Shown in pieces: positions 30,403 to 42,157 of a DNA stretch of 64,000 bases (the stretch's first letter is position 1; the number at the start of each line of letters is the position of its first letter). The translations under genes were made by a program, and so were the position numbers. A model generated the notes under the pieces. The model did no database searches. It was not told the DNA's origin and worked only from the letters and a program-made list of their open reading frames with translations. Location: NCBI GenBank assembly GCA_020205615.1, contig CM035165.1, positions 88,350,005 to 88,414,004 of the forward strand. Direction: 5' to 3'. The stretch is from Panax quinquefolius (Eukaryota > Streptophyta > Magnoliopsida > Apiales > Araliaceae).

Positions 30403-30844
30403 CGAGGATCATATCGGGTGTAGTCATCGTGAACAACGATAACCAGCGGAGAAAGAAAAAATACGGACAAGAGCGACAACCACTCTGGTGGTAATCATGG
30501 CCATGAGAATAGAAGAAGCGAGTCGGGAGGAGATTTTAAAAAGAGGAGATTCAACAATGACAATACGAAGACGTCAAAGACCAAAGAAGAATCGGTTTCC
30601 AAGGAGGAGAACGACCACCGGTCATATGCTATAAGTGCGGAAAGAAGGACATATCAGCCCAAACTGCCCACAACAGTTTAAGGTATGTTATAATTGTGGA
30701 AAGGAAGGACATATCGCTCGAGATTGATTTGTAGCAAAACCAAGTCCAACGGGATGGTGACTCAAAAAAGGTCATCCCGAGAAAAGTCAAAGTCAGCGGT
30801 TCTCGGAAGAGCGTTTGTCGTGGATTTGGTCAAAATCGAGGAAC
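30403..30844 (+). pseudogene. Y gag C-terminus with two zinc knuckles (frameshifted)
   Basis: A basic, glycine/asparagine-rich segment leads to CYKCGKK near 30626, whose second half is shifted by an indel, and then CYNCGKEGHIARD near 30690-30728, a CCHC knuckle that ends in a stop (TGA) where the last cysteine is expected nearby. CCHC knuckles bind the element RNA for packaging. Confidence 0.85.
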
Positions 30845-31308
30845 CTAAACGAGGTGATCACGGGTAAGCTAATCATAAATTCTTGTGAAGTTTATACCTT
30901 ACTAGATCACCGGTGCTACCCATTCATTTATCTCTCCTACTTGTGCTCAACGTTTAAACTCGACACGAGAAATTGGACTTTGACTTATCTCATTGAAACT
31001 CCTGTTAGAGAAACTTTCATCACATCCTTCGTTTATAAATCTTATTTGATTCAAGTTAGCACCATCACATTACCGTTGACCTTATCTCTTTAAAGATACT
31101 TGCTTTTGATGTGATTTTAGGGATTGATTGGTTAACTACTCATCATGCCAAAATTGATTGTTTTCGTAAGGTTGTTAGTTTTCATATTCCTAACCATACC
31201 GTTGTACGAATTCAAGCAACTAAAGCACTAAAATCAATCACTGTCATATCAAGTCATAAAGCTATTCGTTTATTGAAAAACAGATGTTAAGCTTTCTTAG
31301 CCCATGTT
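30845..31308 (+). pseudogene. Y aspartic protease (active site disrupted)
   Basis: N-E-V-I-T-G-K-L-I-I-N-S opens the domain, followed by an L-L-D then, after a small insertion, G-A-T-H-S-F-I-S-P in another frame near 30905-30945. The D-T-G/S triad is therefore split by a frameshift. LDTRNWTLTYLIETP and an I-L-G-I-D-W-L-x-x-H-H-A-K-I-D block near 31115-31160 complete the fold. This enzyme would have cut the polyprotein. Confidence 0.85.
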
Positions 31309-32300
31309 ATGAATTTGAATAAAGACACGTCAGATTTGAATAATATTCCTGTTGTTAGTGACTTTCCTGACGTATTTCCTGAAGAACTTCTCGGTCTACC
31401 CCCGGAACGTGAAGTTGAATTCTTTATTGATCTTGAACCTGGTACAAAGCCCATTTCTAAAACCCCATATCGAATGGCTCCTATTGAACTTCAGGAGTTA
31501 AAGGTCCAACTACAGGAGTTATTGGACATCGGTTTTATTCGTCCTAGTACATCTCCTTGGGGTGCTCCTGTTTTATTTGTAAAGAAGAAAGACGGGAGTA
31601 TGTGACTTTGTATTGACTATCGGGAATTGAACCATGTCACCATCAAGAATAGGTATCCGCTACCTCGTATTGATGACTTGTTTGACCGATTCATAAGGAG
31701 CACAATTCTTTTCAAAAATCGATCTTCGATTCGGATATCATTTGAAGATTAGAATCGAGGATATTCCAAAGGCGCCTTGAGAACTCGCAGACGGGCATTA
31801 TGAATTCTTAGTCATGTCTTTTGGATTGACTAATGCTCCTGCGGCTTTTATGGATATGATGAACCGAGTATTCAAGGAATATTTGGATCAGGTCGTTGTT
31901 GTCTTTATTGATGACATCCTCATATATTTCAAAAGTCGTGAAGATTATGAGCACCATTTGAAGCTGGTACTCCAAAGGCTTCGTGAAAACAAGCTTTATG
32001 CCAAGTTGAAGAAATGTGAATTCGGGCTTGAGGAAGTAGCATTCCTTGGGCACGTGGTGTCAAAACATGGAGTATCTGTTGACCCGGCGAAGATTGAAGC
32101 AATACAAAGTTTGGAGCAACCGAAGACGGTGGCCAAAATCACGTAGCTTTTCGGGCTTAATGGTTATTATCGGAGATTCGTGGAAGGATTTTCTCGAATC
32201 GCTACCCCGTTAACTCAGCTGACTCGGAAGGATACAAAATTCGTATGGAGCGAAAAATGCAAGTAGAGTTTCCAAGAGCTTAAGAGGAGACTCATTTCAA
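31309..32300 (+). pseudogene. Y reverse transcriptase
   Basis: Recognisable as chromovirus [61 protein letters not shown], then a TGA at 31603 where arginine is expected, N-R-Y-P-L-P-R-I-D, a frameshifted palm region, [11 protein letters not shown] and the catalytic [10 protein letters not shown] near 31897-31930. [20 protein letters not shown] and a TAG at 32144 precede the Y-Y-R-R-F-V-E-G connection. The YxDD-equivalent (F-I-D-D) is intact. Confidence 0.95.
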
Positions 32301-32308
32301 CACTTGTT

Positions 32309-32826
32309 TTGACAATACCATCTGGTTCGGATGGATTTGTTATCTACAGCGATGCTTCGGGCAAAGGGTTAGGATGTGTTTTCATGCAACATGGGAAAGT
32401 CATAGCCTATGCCTCGCGACAACTTAAAGAATATGAGAGGAATTATCCTACTCATGATCTAGAGCTGGCAGCAGTCGTTTTCGCGCTAAAGATCTGGAGG
32501 CACTATCTATATGGGGAGAAAGTGGAGATATATTCAGACCATAAAAGCCTCAAATATTTCTTCAGTCAAAAAGAACTCAACATGCGGCAACGACGTTGGC
32601 TCGAGCTATTGAAAGACTACGACCATACCATTCAATACCATCCTGGAAAAGCAAACGTGGTAGTTGACGCGTTGAGTAAAAGATCATATGCAGGAACGAG
32701 TGCGATGATGTCAAGTATACGCATAGAACCAACTTTAATCAATAAAGTTAAAGTTGCTCAAGCCATATACTCGAAGCTGATGCGTATGAAGAAGAAAGTG
32801 CAAGAAGGTGCTATTCCAGAAGCATA
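32309..32826 (+). pseudogene. Y RNase H domain and start of integrase linker
   Basis: 172 codons open. Catalytic residues sit in [26 protein letters not shown] and [27 protein letters not shown] closes the domain. It ends at a TAA at 32825. This is the best-preserved domain of Y. Confidence 0.95.
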
Positions 32827-33729
32827 AATCGATGAAGAAGGAATACTTCGAGTCCACTCCAGACTTTGTGTTCCTAAAGATTCTGATTTGAAGTACAAGA
32901 TCATGATGGAGGCACACAATACACCATTTGCAATCCATCCTGAAAGTACCAAAATGTATCGTGATCTTCGACATACATTTTGGTGGAACAATATGAAGAG
33001 AGAGATTGCAAAGTTTATCTAGAGGTGTTTAACTTGTCAACGTGTAAAAAGGCGAGCATCAAGTGCCTAAGGGTCCATTGCAACCACTTGAGATTCGAAA
33101 TGGAAGTGAGAACATATTACCATGGATTTCGTTATGGGTCTTCCCACGGTTTCTCAAGGCATAAATGCTATTTGGGTTATTGTTGATAGATTAACCAAGT
33201 CGCACATTTCTTGTCGACACGGAGACTTATTCCTTGAACGTCTTGCTAGTATATACGTAAATGAGATTGTGAGGTTGCATGGCATGCCAATATCCATAGT
33301 TTGGATCGTGACCCAAGATTCACTTCAAGATTTTGGGTTAGCTTGCAAAAAGCTATGGGCACGATTTTACGATTGATTCGGCCAAAGATACCATCCTCAA
33401 ACGAAGCGGACAATCGAGAGGACTATTCAAACTCTTGAAGATCTATTAAGACTCTGTGTCCTAGACTTCAAAGGCAGTTGGGATAAGTATTTACCATTGG
33501 TGGAATTCTCCTACAACAACAGTTATCAGCAAGTATAGGTGTGGCTCCATTCTGCTAATTGTATGGACGAAAGTGTCGCTCTCCAATATGTTGGGATGAG
33601 GTGGGTGAAGCAACATTGTTGGGACCCGAGTTGGTACGTATGACTACGGAAAAGATCCAAATGATTCGATAACGTATACAAACGACACAGGATCGACAAA
33701 AGAGTTATGCGGATCTTCATCGAAAGGAC
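32827..33729 (+). pseudogene. Y integrase (frameshifted)
   Basis: A zinc-binding HHCC is readable: E-A-H-x-x-P-F-A-I-H-P near 32910-32945 and C-L-T-C-Q-R-V-K at 33030-33050 with a TAG at 33019. The core appears in pieces: [20 protein letters not shown] with the first aspartate, V-D-R-L-T-K-S, L-H-G-M-P-x-S-I-V and a shifted D-R-D-P-R-F-like block. Later, [15 protein letters not shown] is seen near 33487-33530. At least four frame changes. Confidence 0.88.
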
Positions 33730-34200
33730 GTGGAATTTAGTATTGGGGATCATGTATTGTTGCGTGTTGCTCCATGGAAGGGAGTTACAAGATTTGGGAA
33801 GAGAGAAAAGCTTAATCCACGATTTATTGATCAATTTCAGATTCTTGACCGAGTAGGAAATGTGGCCTATAGACTCGCATTACCTCCAAGTATGTCTCGT
33901 GTTCATAATATTTTTCATATATCTGTGCTACGTAAATATGTGAAAGACCCAAACCACGTTATTGAGTTAGAATCGAATGAGATAGCCGAAGACTTAACGT
34001 ACGAGGAGGTACCTGTCAAGATCTTGGATAAGAAGGAGGATGTCCTACGCACAAAGGTCATACCACAAGTTAAAGTTTTGTGGAGGAACCATGCTATAGA
34101 GGAAATGACCAAAGAGTTGGAAACGGAAATGAAAGCGAGGTATCCTCACCTTTTCAAAACACCAGGTACATACGTTAATTTTGAGGACAAAATTTCATAA
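33730..34200 (+). pseudogene. Y integrase C-terminus and chromodomain
   Basis: Open for 156 codons to the pol stop at 34198. G-D-H-V-L-L-R-V-A-P-W-K-G-V and G-K-R-E-K-L-N-P-R-F-I are the usual GPY/F-like module, then SRVHNIFHISVLRKY. EVPVKILDKKEDVLRTKVIP followed by V-K-V-L-W-R-N-H-A-I-E-E-M-T is a chromodomain. Chromodomains steer chromovirus integration toward particular chromatin. The end GTYVNFEDKIS is shared, decayed, by X, Z and V. Confidence 0.92.
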
Positions 34201-34211
34201 GGAGGGGAGGT
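34199..34211 (+). other. Polypurine tract of Y
   Basis: AAGGAGGGGAGGT overlaps the pol stop codon and abuts the LTR start TGTAAGACC. Confidence 0.9.
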
Positions 34212-34620
34212 TGTAAGACCCCAAATTATTAATAAATGAAATTTAATTTCCTCTATTTATTATTTTGAAATAGTAAGGGTTGATTTGATTAATGTGGTTA
34301 GTTATGGGTAAAATGCACAAATATTTTAAATAAGCAAGTGGTTATAAAATATTCATTTTTATCGGAGAATATTTGTTTGGTCGTGGAATATTCTTACTGT
34401 CGGGGAATATTCGTACGACGGCGCAGCCTTGTGTGGACCCCATAACGGAAAGCGATTGGATGAAAAAAATGACAAGTATAAGTTGTTTATAAATAACGGT
34501 GTAGTTGTTACCGTTAATACTGTTGGAATACCCGGTGGTTAAAACACAGTAATACGCGTTTTTGCACAGTAGCACACGATATTGCACCAATTATTGATTC
34601 TTAGGTAAGAAGGCACTACT

Positions 34621-34715
34621 CAATAATTGTTATAGTAATTACTATTCAGTATTTTATTTTATTGATTCAATAATTGTTGCGTTGATATTTTATATTACTG
34701 TGGTTTCAATAATTG
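34621..34715 (+). promoter_or_regulatory. Three CAATAATTG sites upstream of the TATA box (Y 3' LTR)
   Basis: Perfect CAATAATTG at 34621, 34668 and 34707. CAAT(A/T)ATTG is the known HD-Zip class I binding site. Equivalent sites occur in X, Z and V. Confidence 0.45.
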
Positions 34716-35575
34716 TCACTACACAGTATTTTCCATTATCGGAGCAATAATTCATATTATCTGAATAATATTATTAGATAACATTATTGGAAATGTCTAG
34801 AAAGTTCTGTCTGCAAGGAGAGGTTTGGTCATCTAATCGCGCACTTTTGAGAAGGAGAAATCCTTATTAGAAAGCCCCCTCTTTCCGGGAACTACTGGTT
34901 CACAAGATTGTGATTCTAAAATATTATTTATGAATAATTAATTATTGATTTATATGATGAGAAAAATATTGATTTTATGTGGATATAGATGGAGAAAATT
35001 TTTAATGTGACAATTGTTGAAAATTAATATTTTATCTTTTTCTGATAAAATAATTCATTTAAATATATTATTATAATATAATAATGGTGATATTTTTACA
35101 ATGAATGTGGGATATATGAGTATATGAGGAGGAACTGTATTTTTGTTGTATTAAATGATTAACACATGTTTTGTGTGTCGGTGGACCCCATTTCTTGACT
35201 AAAATTTGATTATAGCCTGTAAAATCGTCTGTTTATGGATTTCGGTCAATTTCTGTTTGGAATTTGGAAAAACTTTCTTCTGCAAAGTTGTAGATAATGG
35301 AATTTCCAATGAAAAGAATATGAGTTTCGAATTTTTCTGACAAAAAGGCTATTTATTATAAATTATTGAAGTTCCGAAGTTCCAAAATAATTAATTTTTG
35401 GAAGTTTTAAATAATTATATTAACAAAAACGTTTTTTTACATTTTGTGGGCACCATTTACACATGTTAATGGCTGAAATCAGATGACTTAGGTGTGCGAA
35501 GGAATTAATAAAATATATATTATTATTTTATTAAATTTTCTGCTTTGGTGTTCTAAGCATTTTCCTATAAATAGG

Positions 35576-35583
35576 GTGCTTAG
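35576..35583 (+). promoter_or_regulatory. LTR TATA box (Y 3' LTR)
   Basis: TATAAATAGGGTGCTTAGG, as at 8413. Confidence 0.75.
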
Positions 35584-36817
35584 GTTAGAATTGAAAATCA
35601 CACCAGAAACTGAAATCTTCTCTCTCTTTCTCTCTCGATATATTGAGCGTATTCTTGTGAGTATTTTGATACTTTGAGTGTTGTTATACGGTGCTAGTTC
35701 CCTTCACCACTATATTCAGTATTCCAACCAGAAGTACTATTCTTTTGAGGTAAGGGATGCTATTTTCTTCTTAAATGATATTATTTTCTTCAATATCATT
35801 ATGCCAAAATATTGGTTTGAATTTTTATCAAATTTGTAACTTTTTGTGTCGGGGTTACTATTCACGTATACGGCACTATTCACGAATACGACACTATTCA
35901 TAGAAAAATTAAATTTTCGTTTTTTGTCCAAAATATCTATTATGGATACTAGCTTTGATTGTATCCATGTTTTGATCATTCTTGAATTTTACTCCACTAT
36001 GATTATTTATGAGGTATTTTTGGACATGGAATAGCTGAAATACGAATCCTTAATATTTATTCTTTTGTTTCTTTGGATTCGTTTTCTTTAAAATATTTTC
36101 ATCATCCTCGGTCCTAAATGATGATATTCTTTGAATATCTTTGGCATGTAAAGTGCAAAGATGAATGATTTTTCGATGAATATCTTTGGCCCGTAGTGCA
36201 AATATGAACAAGTGTTTAGATGAACATGACCAACTGATGAATATCTTTGGCCTGTAGTGCAAAGATGAATATTTAATTCTAGACATATATTGATTGATGT
36301 TACAGGGATAAAATATCGACGATGAACTTTTAAATTCATTTATAGAAGATAGTAGATTTCATTCTCTACTTAACTCTTCTAATGAATTATTATTTTCGCT
36401 GCGAATATTGATTTAAAACTGGTTGTCTATTGTATTCTATTAGATTTTTCCTTGTTGAAGACTAACGATAAATTTTTCTATGTTATCTTAGTCATAATAT
36501 TCTTTACTGGGCTAGTTGAGCTCACCCTTTTCCTTTTTGTTCCTTTTTTCTTCTCAGGAGGCGAGAATGTAGCGAGTACTATTCGGGGTATGGAATGAAG
36601 GTTCTAGGAAGTTGTTTTAGTAGTCCTCACCATTTTTGTAAAATATTGTACCAATAATTGTAATGAGGACTTATTTGGGTATGAATATTGTCTAGATGAC
36701 AATATTTGTATTTAAACTCACAGTTTTTATGTTGTATTAATAAAGTTGTAGTTGTTTCTGTACCATGTTATTGGCGACTCAAAATGGGTGATGTATACCT
36801 ATTTTGGGGGCGTCACA

Positions 36818-38347
36818 GTATAATCATGACCCGTAATGTTATAGATGATGTGGTAAAAGTCCTCATTGGCCCGTAAATGCATTGATGGACAGTTATTGGT
36901 ATGATTATAACCAGGGATTATTCGGTATAATCATGACCATTGATGATTACATGAATATCCTTGGCCGTAGTGCAGGGATGATTCGATGATGTGGATTATT
37001 TATTAAGCTAAGTACCTCAGCAATAAAATATTGATTATACACTTTTAATTCGTAGAAGATAGTAGATATCATGCTCTACTTGACTCTTTTAATATGTCTT
37101 TGGCCTGTAGTACAAAGATAAATTGTTAATAAATATCTTTGGCCGTAGTGCAAAGATAAATTTATTAGTATGATTATGAGCATGAATTGTGATTTGGTAT
37201 AACCATGATTTTTGATGTTTCAGGTAAAGATAGGTGATGAAAATTATCTTCGTCCTGGGTGCGAAGAGGAATTTAGAATCACAATTATGATTACGAGTTA
37301 TTCATATGATTGTGGACATGAATTGTTGATTGATGTTACAGGGATAAAACATTATTGGTGGACTTTTAACATGGAGAAGATAATAGACCTGATGGTCTAT
37401 TTGACTCTTTTAATGGATTGCTCGTTCTGCTGCAACTATGGTTGAAATTTTTTATCATCTACCATATGTTCTAAATCTCTAATTTATTACTGATGAAGTC
37501 TATTGATGATGTAAATTATCTTTAGTCATGATATTCTTTACTGGGCTAGTTGTGCTCACCTTTTTTGCTTCACAATTCCTTTTAGGTAATAAGAGTGTTG
37601 CCGGGTCAAGCGGGGATAACAGGGGAATAGAACGGTGGTCTATAGCTGTTGACGTTCTCCCTAAATAGTATGGAAATAATTTTGTTGAGAACTTTAGATA
37701 AGTGTGTCGTATTGTATACGTCATTTGATATTTAATTTTGGTGAACCGAATAGGGTGAGGTGAACCCAACTTTGGAAGGGTGTTTTGCCACTATAATACA
37801 AGATGTCTAATGACATAAAACTTCGTGTAATCATAAGACATGGTTGTGCACATCCACTTGCTGAGTATATCTACGAGCACTACCTATATGATCTTGGAGT
37901 ATATTTGAAATATAATTTTCACTTGGAGACAACGGAGATAATTATATGTCAAGAGAAAACTCACCATTAGAAAGAAGATGATAGTAATCTTCTTATTTTT
38001 CTTTGGGGACTTTTGGGTCAACCAAGGATAATTCTGTGGACATATGATATCTATCATAACCTAGACGCATGGCCTCCCATGTACGAAGGTTTCCTTGAGT
38101 ATTTTCCAAAGATTTTAATTTCTAAAACAATTATTGACTGTACCTTTATGTAAGGTACCATTGTAAAGTCTTGTGGTCAAGGCACCACGAGAGTTATATA
38201 TATTTGTATTAAAACTCACAGCTTATCTGTTGTCATACTCTGCACGACAGTTCAACAGTTGTATAAATGAAGTTTATATTTGATTTTTATAGTGCGATAT
38301 TTGGCGACTCAGAATGGGTCGTGTAAACCTATTTTGGAGGCATCACA
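36818..38347 (+). repeat. X 5' LTR, second segment
   Basis: Resumes with GTATAATCATGACCC, matching 41166 in the 3' LTR. Contains a few hairpin units (37095-37170), the second open frame (37215-37445), an acceptor ending at 37585 and the 116-codon ORF. Ends TTTTGGAGGCATCACA. Confidence 0.85.
37803..38153 (+). pseudogene. LTR-encoded 116-aa ORF, X 5' LTR copy (one stop)
   Basis: 351 bases from ATG to TAA, no indel against the Z copy. Tryptophan codon 56 has become TAG (near 37968). Codon 73, a stop in the X 3' copy, is still CAA here. A TAA also lies just before the ATG, at codon -2, supporting the ATG at 37803 as the start. Confidence 0.6.
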
Positions 38348-38349
38348 AA

Positions 38350-38363
38350 TGGTATCAGAGCTT
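38350..38363 (+). other. Primer-binding site of X (tRNA-iMet type)
   Basis: TGGTATCAGAGCTT, two bases after the LTR end CATCACA; intact. Confidence 0.9.
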
Positions 38364-38677
38364 AGGGATATGATCCCTGGCTGAGACGTGAGACTAGAAC
38401 TAGGAGGGGAGAGACGGGTAATTCCTTCGCTAGTATGACCTACCTAAGTTTATTTGTTATTTAATCGGTCGGTCATAATATATGCATAATATGTGGCATG
38501 TCAATTAACCCTTATTTTGAAACTATATTCTAGAATGATATCTGAAATACAGGAGATTAGAAATGGGAAAATCCTGATAGAGAGGAGATAACCGGGAAGG
38601 TACAATCCGAAAAGAAAGTAAGGTATTCTAATCTCTTCGAACTACCAGGTACGTAAATTTCGAGGGTGAAATTTCAT

Positions 38678-38690
38678 AAGGAGGGGAAAT
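38678..38690 (+). other. Polypurine tract of X
   Basis: AAGGAGGGGAAAT abuts the 3' LTR start TGTGAGACC. Confidence 0.9.
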
Positions 38691-39706
38691 TGTGAGACCC
38701 CGAATTTTATGAAATGAAAGTATTCAATTTTCTTATAATTATTCTATTTAGTAAATGGTTAAATTGATAAAAGGTTAAAGTTAAAGGGTGATATGTGAAA
38801 TTTTTCAAAATAAGAAAGTTGTCATAAAATAAATTGGTAAAAGTACGATGAATGGCGTGATTGTATTGATAAGAGTACTGCGGTATTGATTATTGATGCT
38901 TACGTGAGAAGTCACTCAATTATACTCAATTATTGCTACACGAGAATTGCTTGCGATCATATCTCTCATATTATTGATTCAATTATTGTCACAAAGATCA
39001 TCTACATAATATTTAATATTATTAAATTAATAATTGAGACGACAAAGTTATTCATATTATTATTTGCAATATCGACAATGTCTAGAAGTTCATCGAGGAA
39101 AGGTTTGGTCACCTAATTACGGCGCCCAATAAGGAGAAATCCTTATCGTAAAGCGCCCTCTTCTCAGGAAGCGACACGGTTGTTAAATATTATGAGTTAT
39201 AATATTAATGATGAATAAGTTCGTGTTGATTAATGATGAAATTGATAGTTCCATTGTGTTGAAATTATTAGTGTTAGTGGAAATCGACATTTATCTCGAT
39301 ATTAATTGATGTCTGGAAGTTATACTGACCAATTGGGTAATTAATCGGATAAATGAGCAATTACTTGCTACTAATTCACATGATTATAACTATTTGTTCA
39401 CATGTGTGTACTATTGATTCACATTCTTTTACTATTAGGGGTGGTGGTGCAAGATTGATAATACTTGCATTACTAAGTTAAAAATGGAGGTATAGATGGA
39501 GGTACTATAATATAATTCGTATTTTCACATGTCTAGAACTATTGATTCACATGATTTACTATTGATTCACATTATTTACTATTAGGGGAGGTGGTGCAAG
39601 TTTGATAATACTTGCAGGACTAAATTAAAAATGAAGAAAAAGAGGAAGGTATTATACTGTAATATTTCGATCCCCAAAACGTGCAATTATCGAAACTATA
39701 TTTTCT

Positions 39707-39714
39707 TATAAATA
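39707..39714 (+). promoter_or_regulatory. LTR TATA box (X 3' LTR)
   Basis: TATAAATAGAAGCTCATTCC, as at 5877. Confidence 0.75.
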
Positions 39715-40349
39715 GAAGCTCATTCCTTCATTATTTTTCACCAATTCACTAAAGCTATAGAGCAATTATTATAGAGAGAAATTATAGAGAGAAAGAAGAA
39801 GAGAAGTCTGTTACCTCACTATTCCAGTATCCAATTTTCTTCTGAGGTAAGGGATATTATTAATATATTAAGGGGTATTATTTCTTTCGTATTCATGAAG
39901 AGAGCTTCTGTTATTCCCTTTTTTATTATTATGTTGGAATAACCTGTCTATGCGAAGTACCGCATACATGGTGAAATTCTTTTGTTATTCCATTCTTTAT
40001 TATTATGTTGGAATATCCTGTCTGTGCGGATTACACATGACCTGATTCCATTCTTTATTATTCTGTTGGAATAACCTGTCTGTGCGGTCTATCGCATGCT
40101 TGGTGAATTCTTCTGTTATTCAATTCCTTATTATTCTGTTCGAATAAGCTGTCTACGCGGAATACCACATACATGGTGAATGACTTTTTGCATTCATTCT
40201 TTATTAAATTGTGGAAATGATCTGTCTATGTGGATTACCGAATGGCTGATGAAAATCCATTTGCAGTTTCGTATATTCTATTATACTCGTATGAGATATC
40301 ATTTCTTTTGTAATCGTCATGAAATATCATTTTATTTGGTATTTTATTT

Positions 40350-40572
40350 ACGAGTTACTATTCACGGGTTACTTTTTACCCGATTACTATTTACTATAGT
40401 ATTATTCACTCGGGTATTCTGGGCACTTTTCGTGCCGGAGTACTATTCACGAGTTACTATTCACCTAAATTACTATTCACCCGAATATTATTCACTCGGG
40501 TATTTGGGGTACTTTTCATGTCGGGATACTATTCACGAGGTACTATTCCCAAAGTACTATTCACGGGGTACT
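40350..40572 (+). repeat. 12-bp ACTATTCAC array (X 3' LTR)
   Basis: About twelve imperfect units of GAGTTACTATTCACGG / TATTATTCACTCGG with intervening GGGCACTTTTCGTGCCGG. Confidence 0.85.
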
Positions 40573-40788
40573 ATTTACCCAAAAAATATTTTTTTTTCTG
40601 TCCAAATTATTTTTGGTACATGAATATTATTCTTGAATTTTACTCTACAAAGCAGTATCATGTTGACAATTTGGACGTTATTGATTTCTGCATAAATTAA
40701 ATTATAAATCATTAAAATTTATCCTTGAACTTGTTTTATTGAATTATTATGTCACTGTCATCATCCTCATGCTTATATTGTGATGAAA

Positions 40789-41120
40789 GTCATCTTTGGC
40801 TTATGTGCAAAGATGGACCGTTGATTATTAGTTTTACAGTTGTATATCTTTGGCTTACGTGCAAAGATGGACTATTGATTATTGGTTTTATAGTTGTATA
40901 TCTTTAGCTTACGTGCAAAGATGGACTGTTGATTATTGGTTTTACAATTGTATATCTTTGGCTTACGTGCAAAGATGGACTATTGATTATTAGTTTTACA
41001 ATTGTATATCTTTGGCTTACGTGCAAAGATGGACAGTTGATTATTGGGTTTACAATTGTATATCTTTGGCTTACGTGCAAAGATGAACTATTGATTGATG
41101 AGTATCTTTGGCTTATGTGA
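40789..41120 (+). repeat. 54-bp hairpin array (X 3' LTR)
   Basis: Six units of ATCTTTGGCTTACGTGCAAA plus GATGGACTGTTGATTATTGG and TTTTACAGTTGTAT, plus a partial seventh. Each has a 7-bp ATCTTTG/CAAAGAT stem. Divergence between units is small, suggesting recent amplification. Confidence 0.9.
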
Positions 41121-42157
41121 ATATATGAAATATTTTTTGGTATAATTGTGACCAGGGATCATTCGGTATAATCATGACCCGTAATGTTATAGATGATGTG
41201 GTAAAAGTCCTCATTAGCCCGTAGTGCATTGATGGACAGTTATTGGTATGATTATAACCAGGGATTATTCGGTATAATCATGACCATTGATGATTACATG
41301 AATATCCTTGGCCGTAGTGCAGGGATGATTCGATGATGTTGATTATTTATTAAGTTGAGTTTCAGCGATAAAATATTGATTATACACTTTTAATTCGTAG
41401 AAGATAGTAGATATCATGCTCTACTTGACTTTTTTAAAATACAGTTGTATGTCTTTGTCCTGTAGTGCAAAGATGAATTGTTAATGAATATCTTTGGCCG
41501 TAGTGCAAAGATAAATTTATTAGTATGATTATGAGCAAGAATTGTGATTTGGTATAACTATGATTTTTGATGTTTCAGGTGAAGATAGGTGATGAAAATT
41601 ATCTTCGTCCTGGGTGCGAAGAGGAATTTAGAATCAATATTATGATTACGTGTTATTCATATGATTATGGACAGGAATTGTTGATTGATGTTACAGGGAT
41701 AAAACATTATTGGTGGACTTTTAACATGGAGAAGATAATAGACCTGATGGTCTATTTGACTCTTCTAATGGATTGCTTCGTTCACCGCAACTATGGTTGA
41801 AAAGTTTTATCATCTACCATATGTTCTAAATCTCTGATTTATTACTGATGAAGGCTATTGATGATGTAAATTATCTTTAGTCATGATATTCTTTACTGGG
41901 CTAGTTGTGCTCACCCTTTTTGCTTCATAATTCCTTGCAGGTAATAAAAGTGTTGCCGGGTCGAGCGGGGATAACAGGGGAATAGAACGGTGGTCTATAG
42001 CTGTTGAGGTTCTCCCTAAATTGTATTGAAATAATTTTGTTGAGAACTTTAGATAAGTGTGTTGTACTGTATACGTCATTTGATATTTAATTTTGGTGAA
42101 CCAAATAGGGTGAGGTGAACCTAACTTTGGAAGGGTGTTTTGCCACTATCATACAAG

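Larger units (their letters stand above)
7222..36817 (+). mobile_element. Element Y: Ty3/gypsy chromovirus, nested in the X 5' LTR
   Basis: Y has a 5' LTR (7222-9668), an iMet-type primer site, the first 13 gag codons (9856-9894), then, after the nested Z, the rest of gag-pol with a C-terminal chromodomain (29671-34200), a polypurine tract and the 3' LTR (34212-36817). GTATA occurs on both sides (7217-7221 and 36818-36822). The 5' LTR begins at an internal point equivalent to base 34381, so its first ~170 bp are missing. The pol motifs and chromodomain place it among plant chromoviruses, most like Tekay/Del. Internal stops and frameshifts show that it is no longer active. Confidence 0.88.
34212..36817 (+). 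repeat. Y 3' LTR
   Basis: 2606 bp, TGTAAGACCCCAAATTATTA to GGGGGCGTCACA. TATA at 35576, donor at 35750, acceptor ending at 36557, a short 12-bp array (35857-35905) and three hairpin units (36132-36266). It is full length, unlike the 5' LTR. Confidence 0.92.
38348..38690 (+). other. Entire internal region of X (343 bp, non-coding)
   Basis: It contains the primer site, a leader shared with Y and V (GAACTAGGAGGGGAGAGACG, CTACCTAAGTTTATTTGTTA, TTAACCCTTATTTTG), a short remnant akin to the Z pol end (GAGATTAGAAATGGGAAAAT, GTAAGGTATTC), ACCAGGTACGTAAATTTCG and the polypurine tract. No gag start is left. It holds only the signals needed for replication by proteins from elsewhere. Confidence 0.85.
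39847..41940 (+). other. Putative LTR intron (X 3' LTR)
   Basis: Donor CTGAG/GTAAGGG at 39847 and acceptor CATAATTCCTTGCAG/GTAAT ending at 41940 bound 2094 bases that include every tandem array of this LTR. The 116-codon ORF starts 218 bases downstream. Inference. Confidence 0.35.

Noticed and set aside
40180..40623. 147-codon frame of YYSRVTIH-like repeats
   Set aside because: It is the translation of the 12-bp array, whose unit length is a multiple of three; the equivalents in other LTRs differ in frame and extent.
40789..41120. CRISPR-like array
   Set aside because: Spacers are themselves repeated and the sequence is a eukaryotic LTR; it is a tandem repeat, not a repeat-spacer array.
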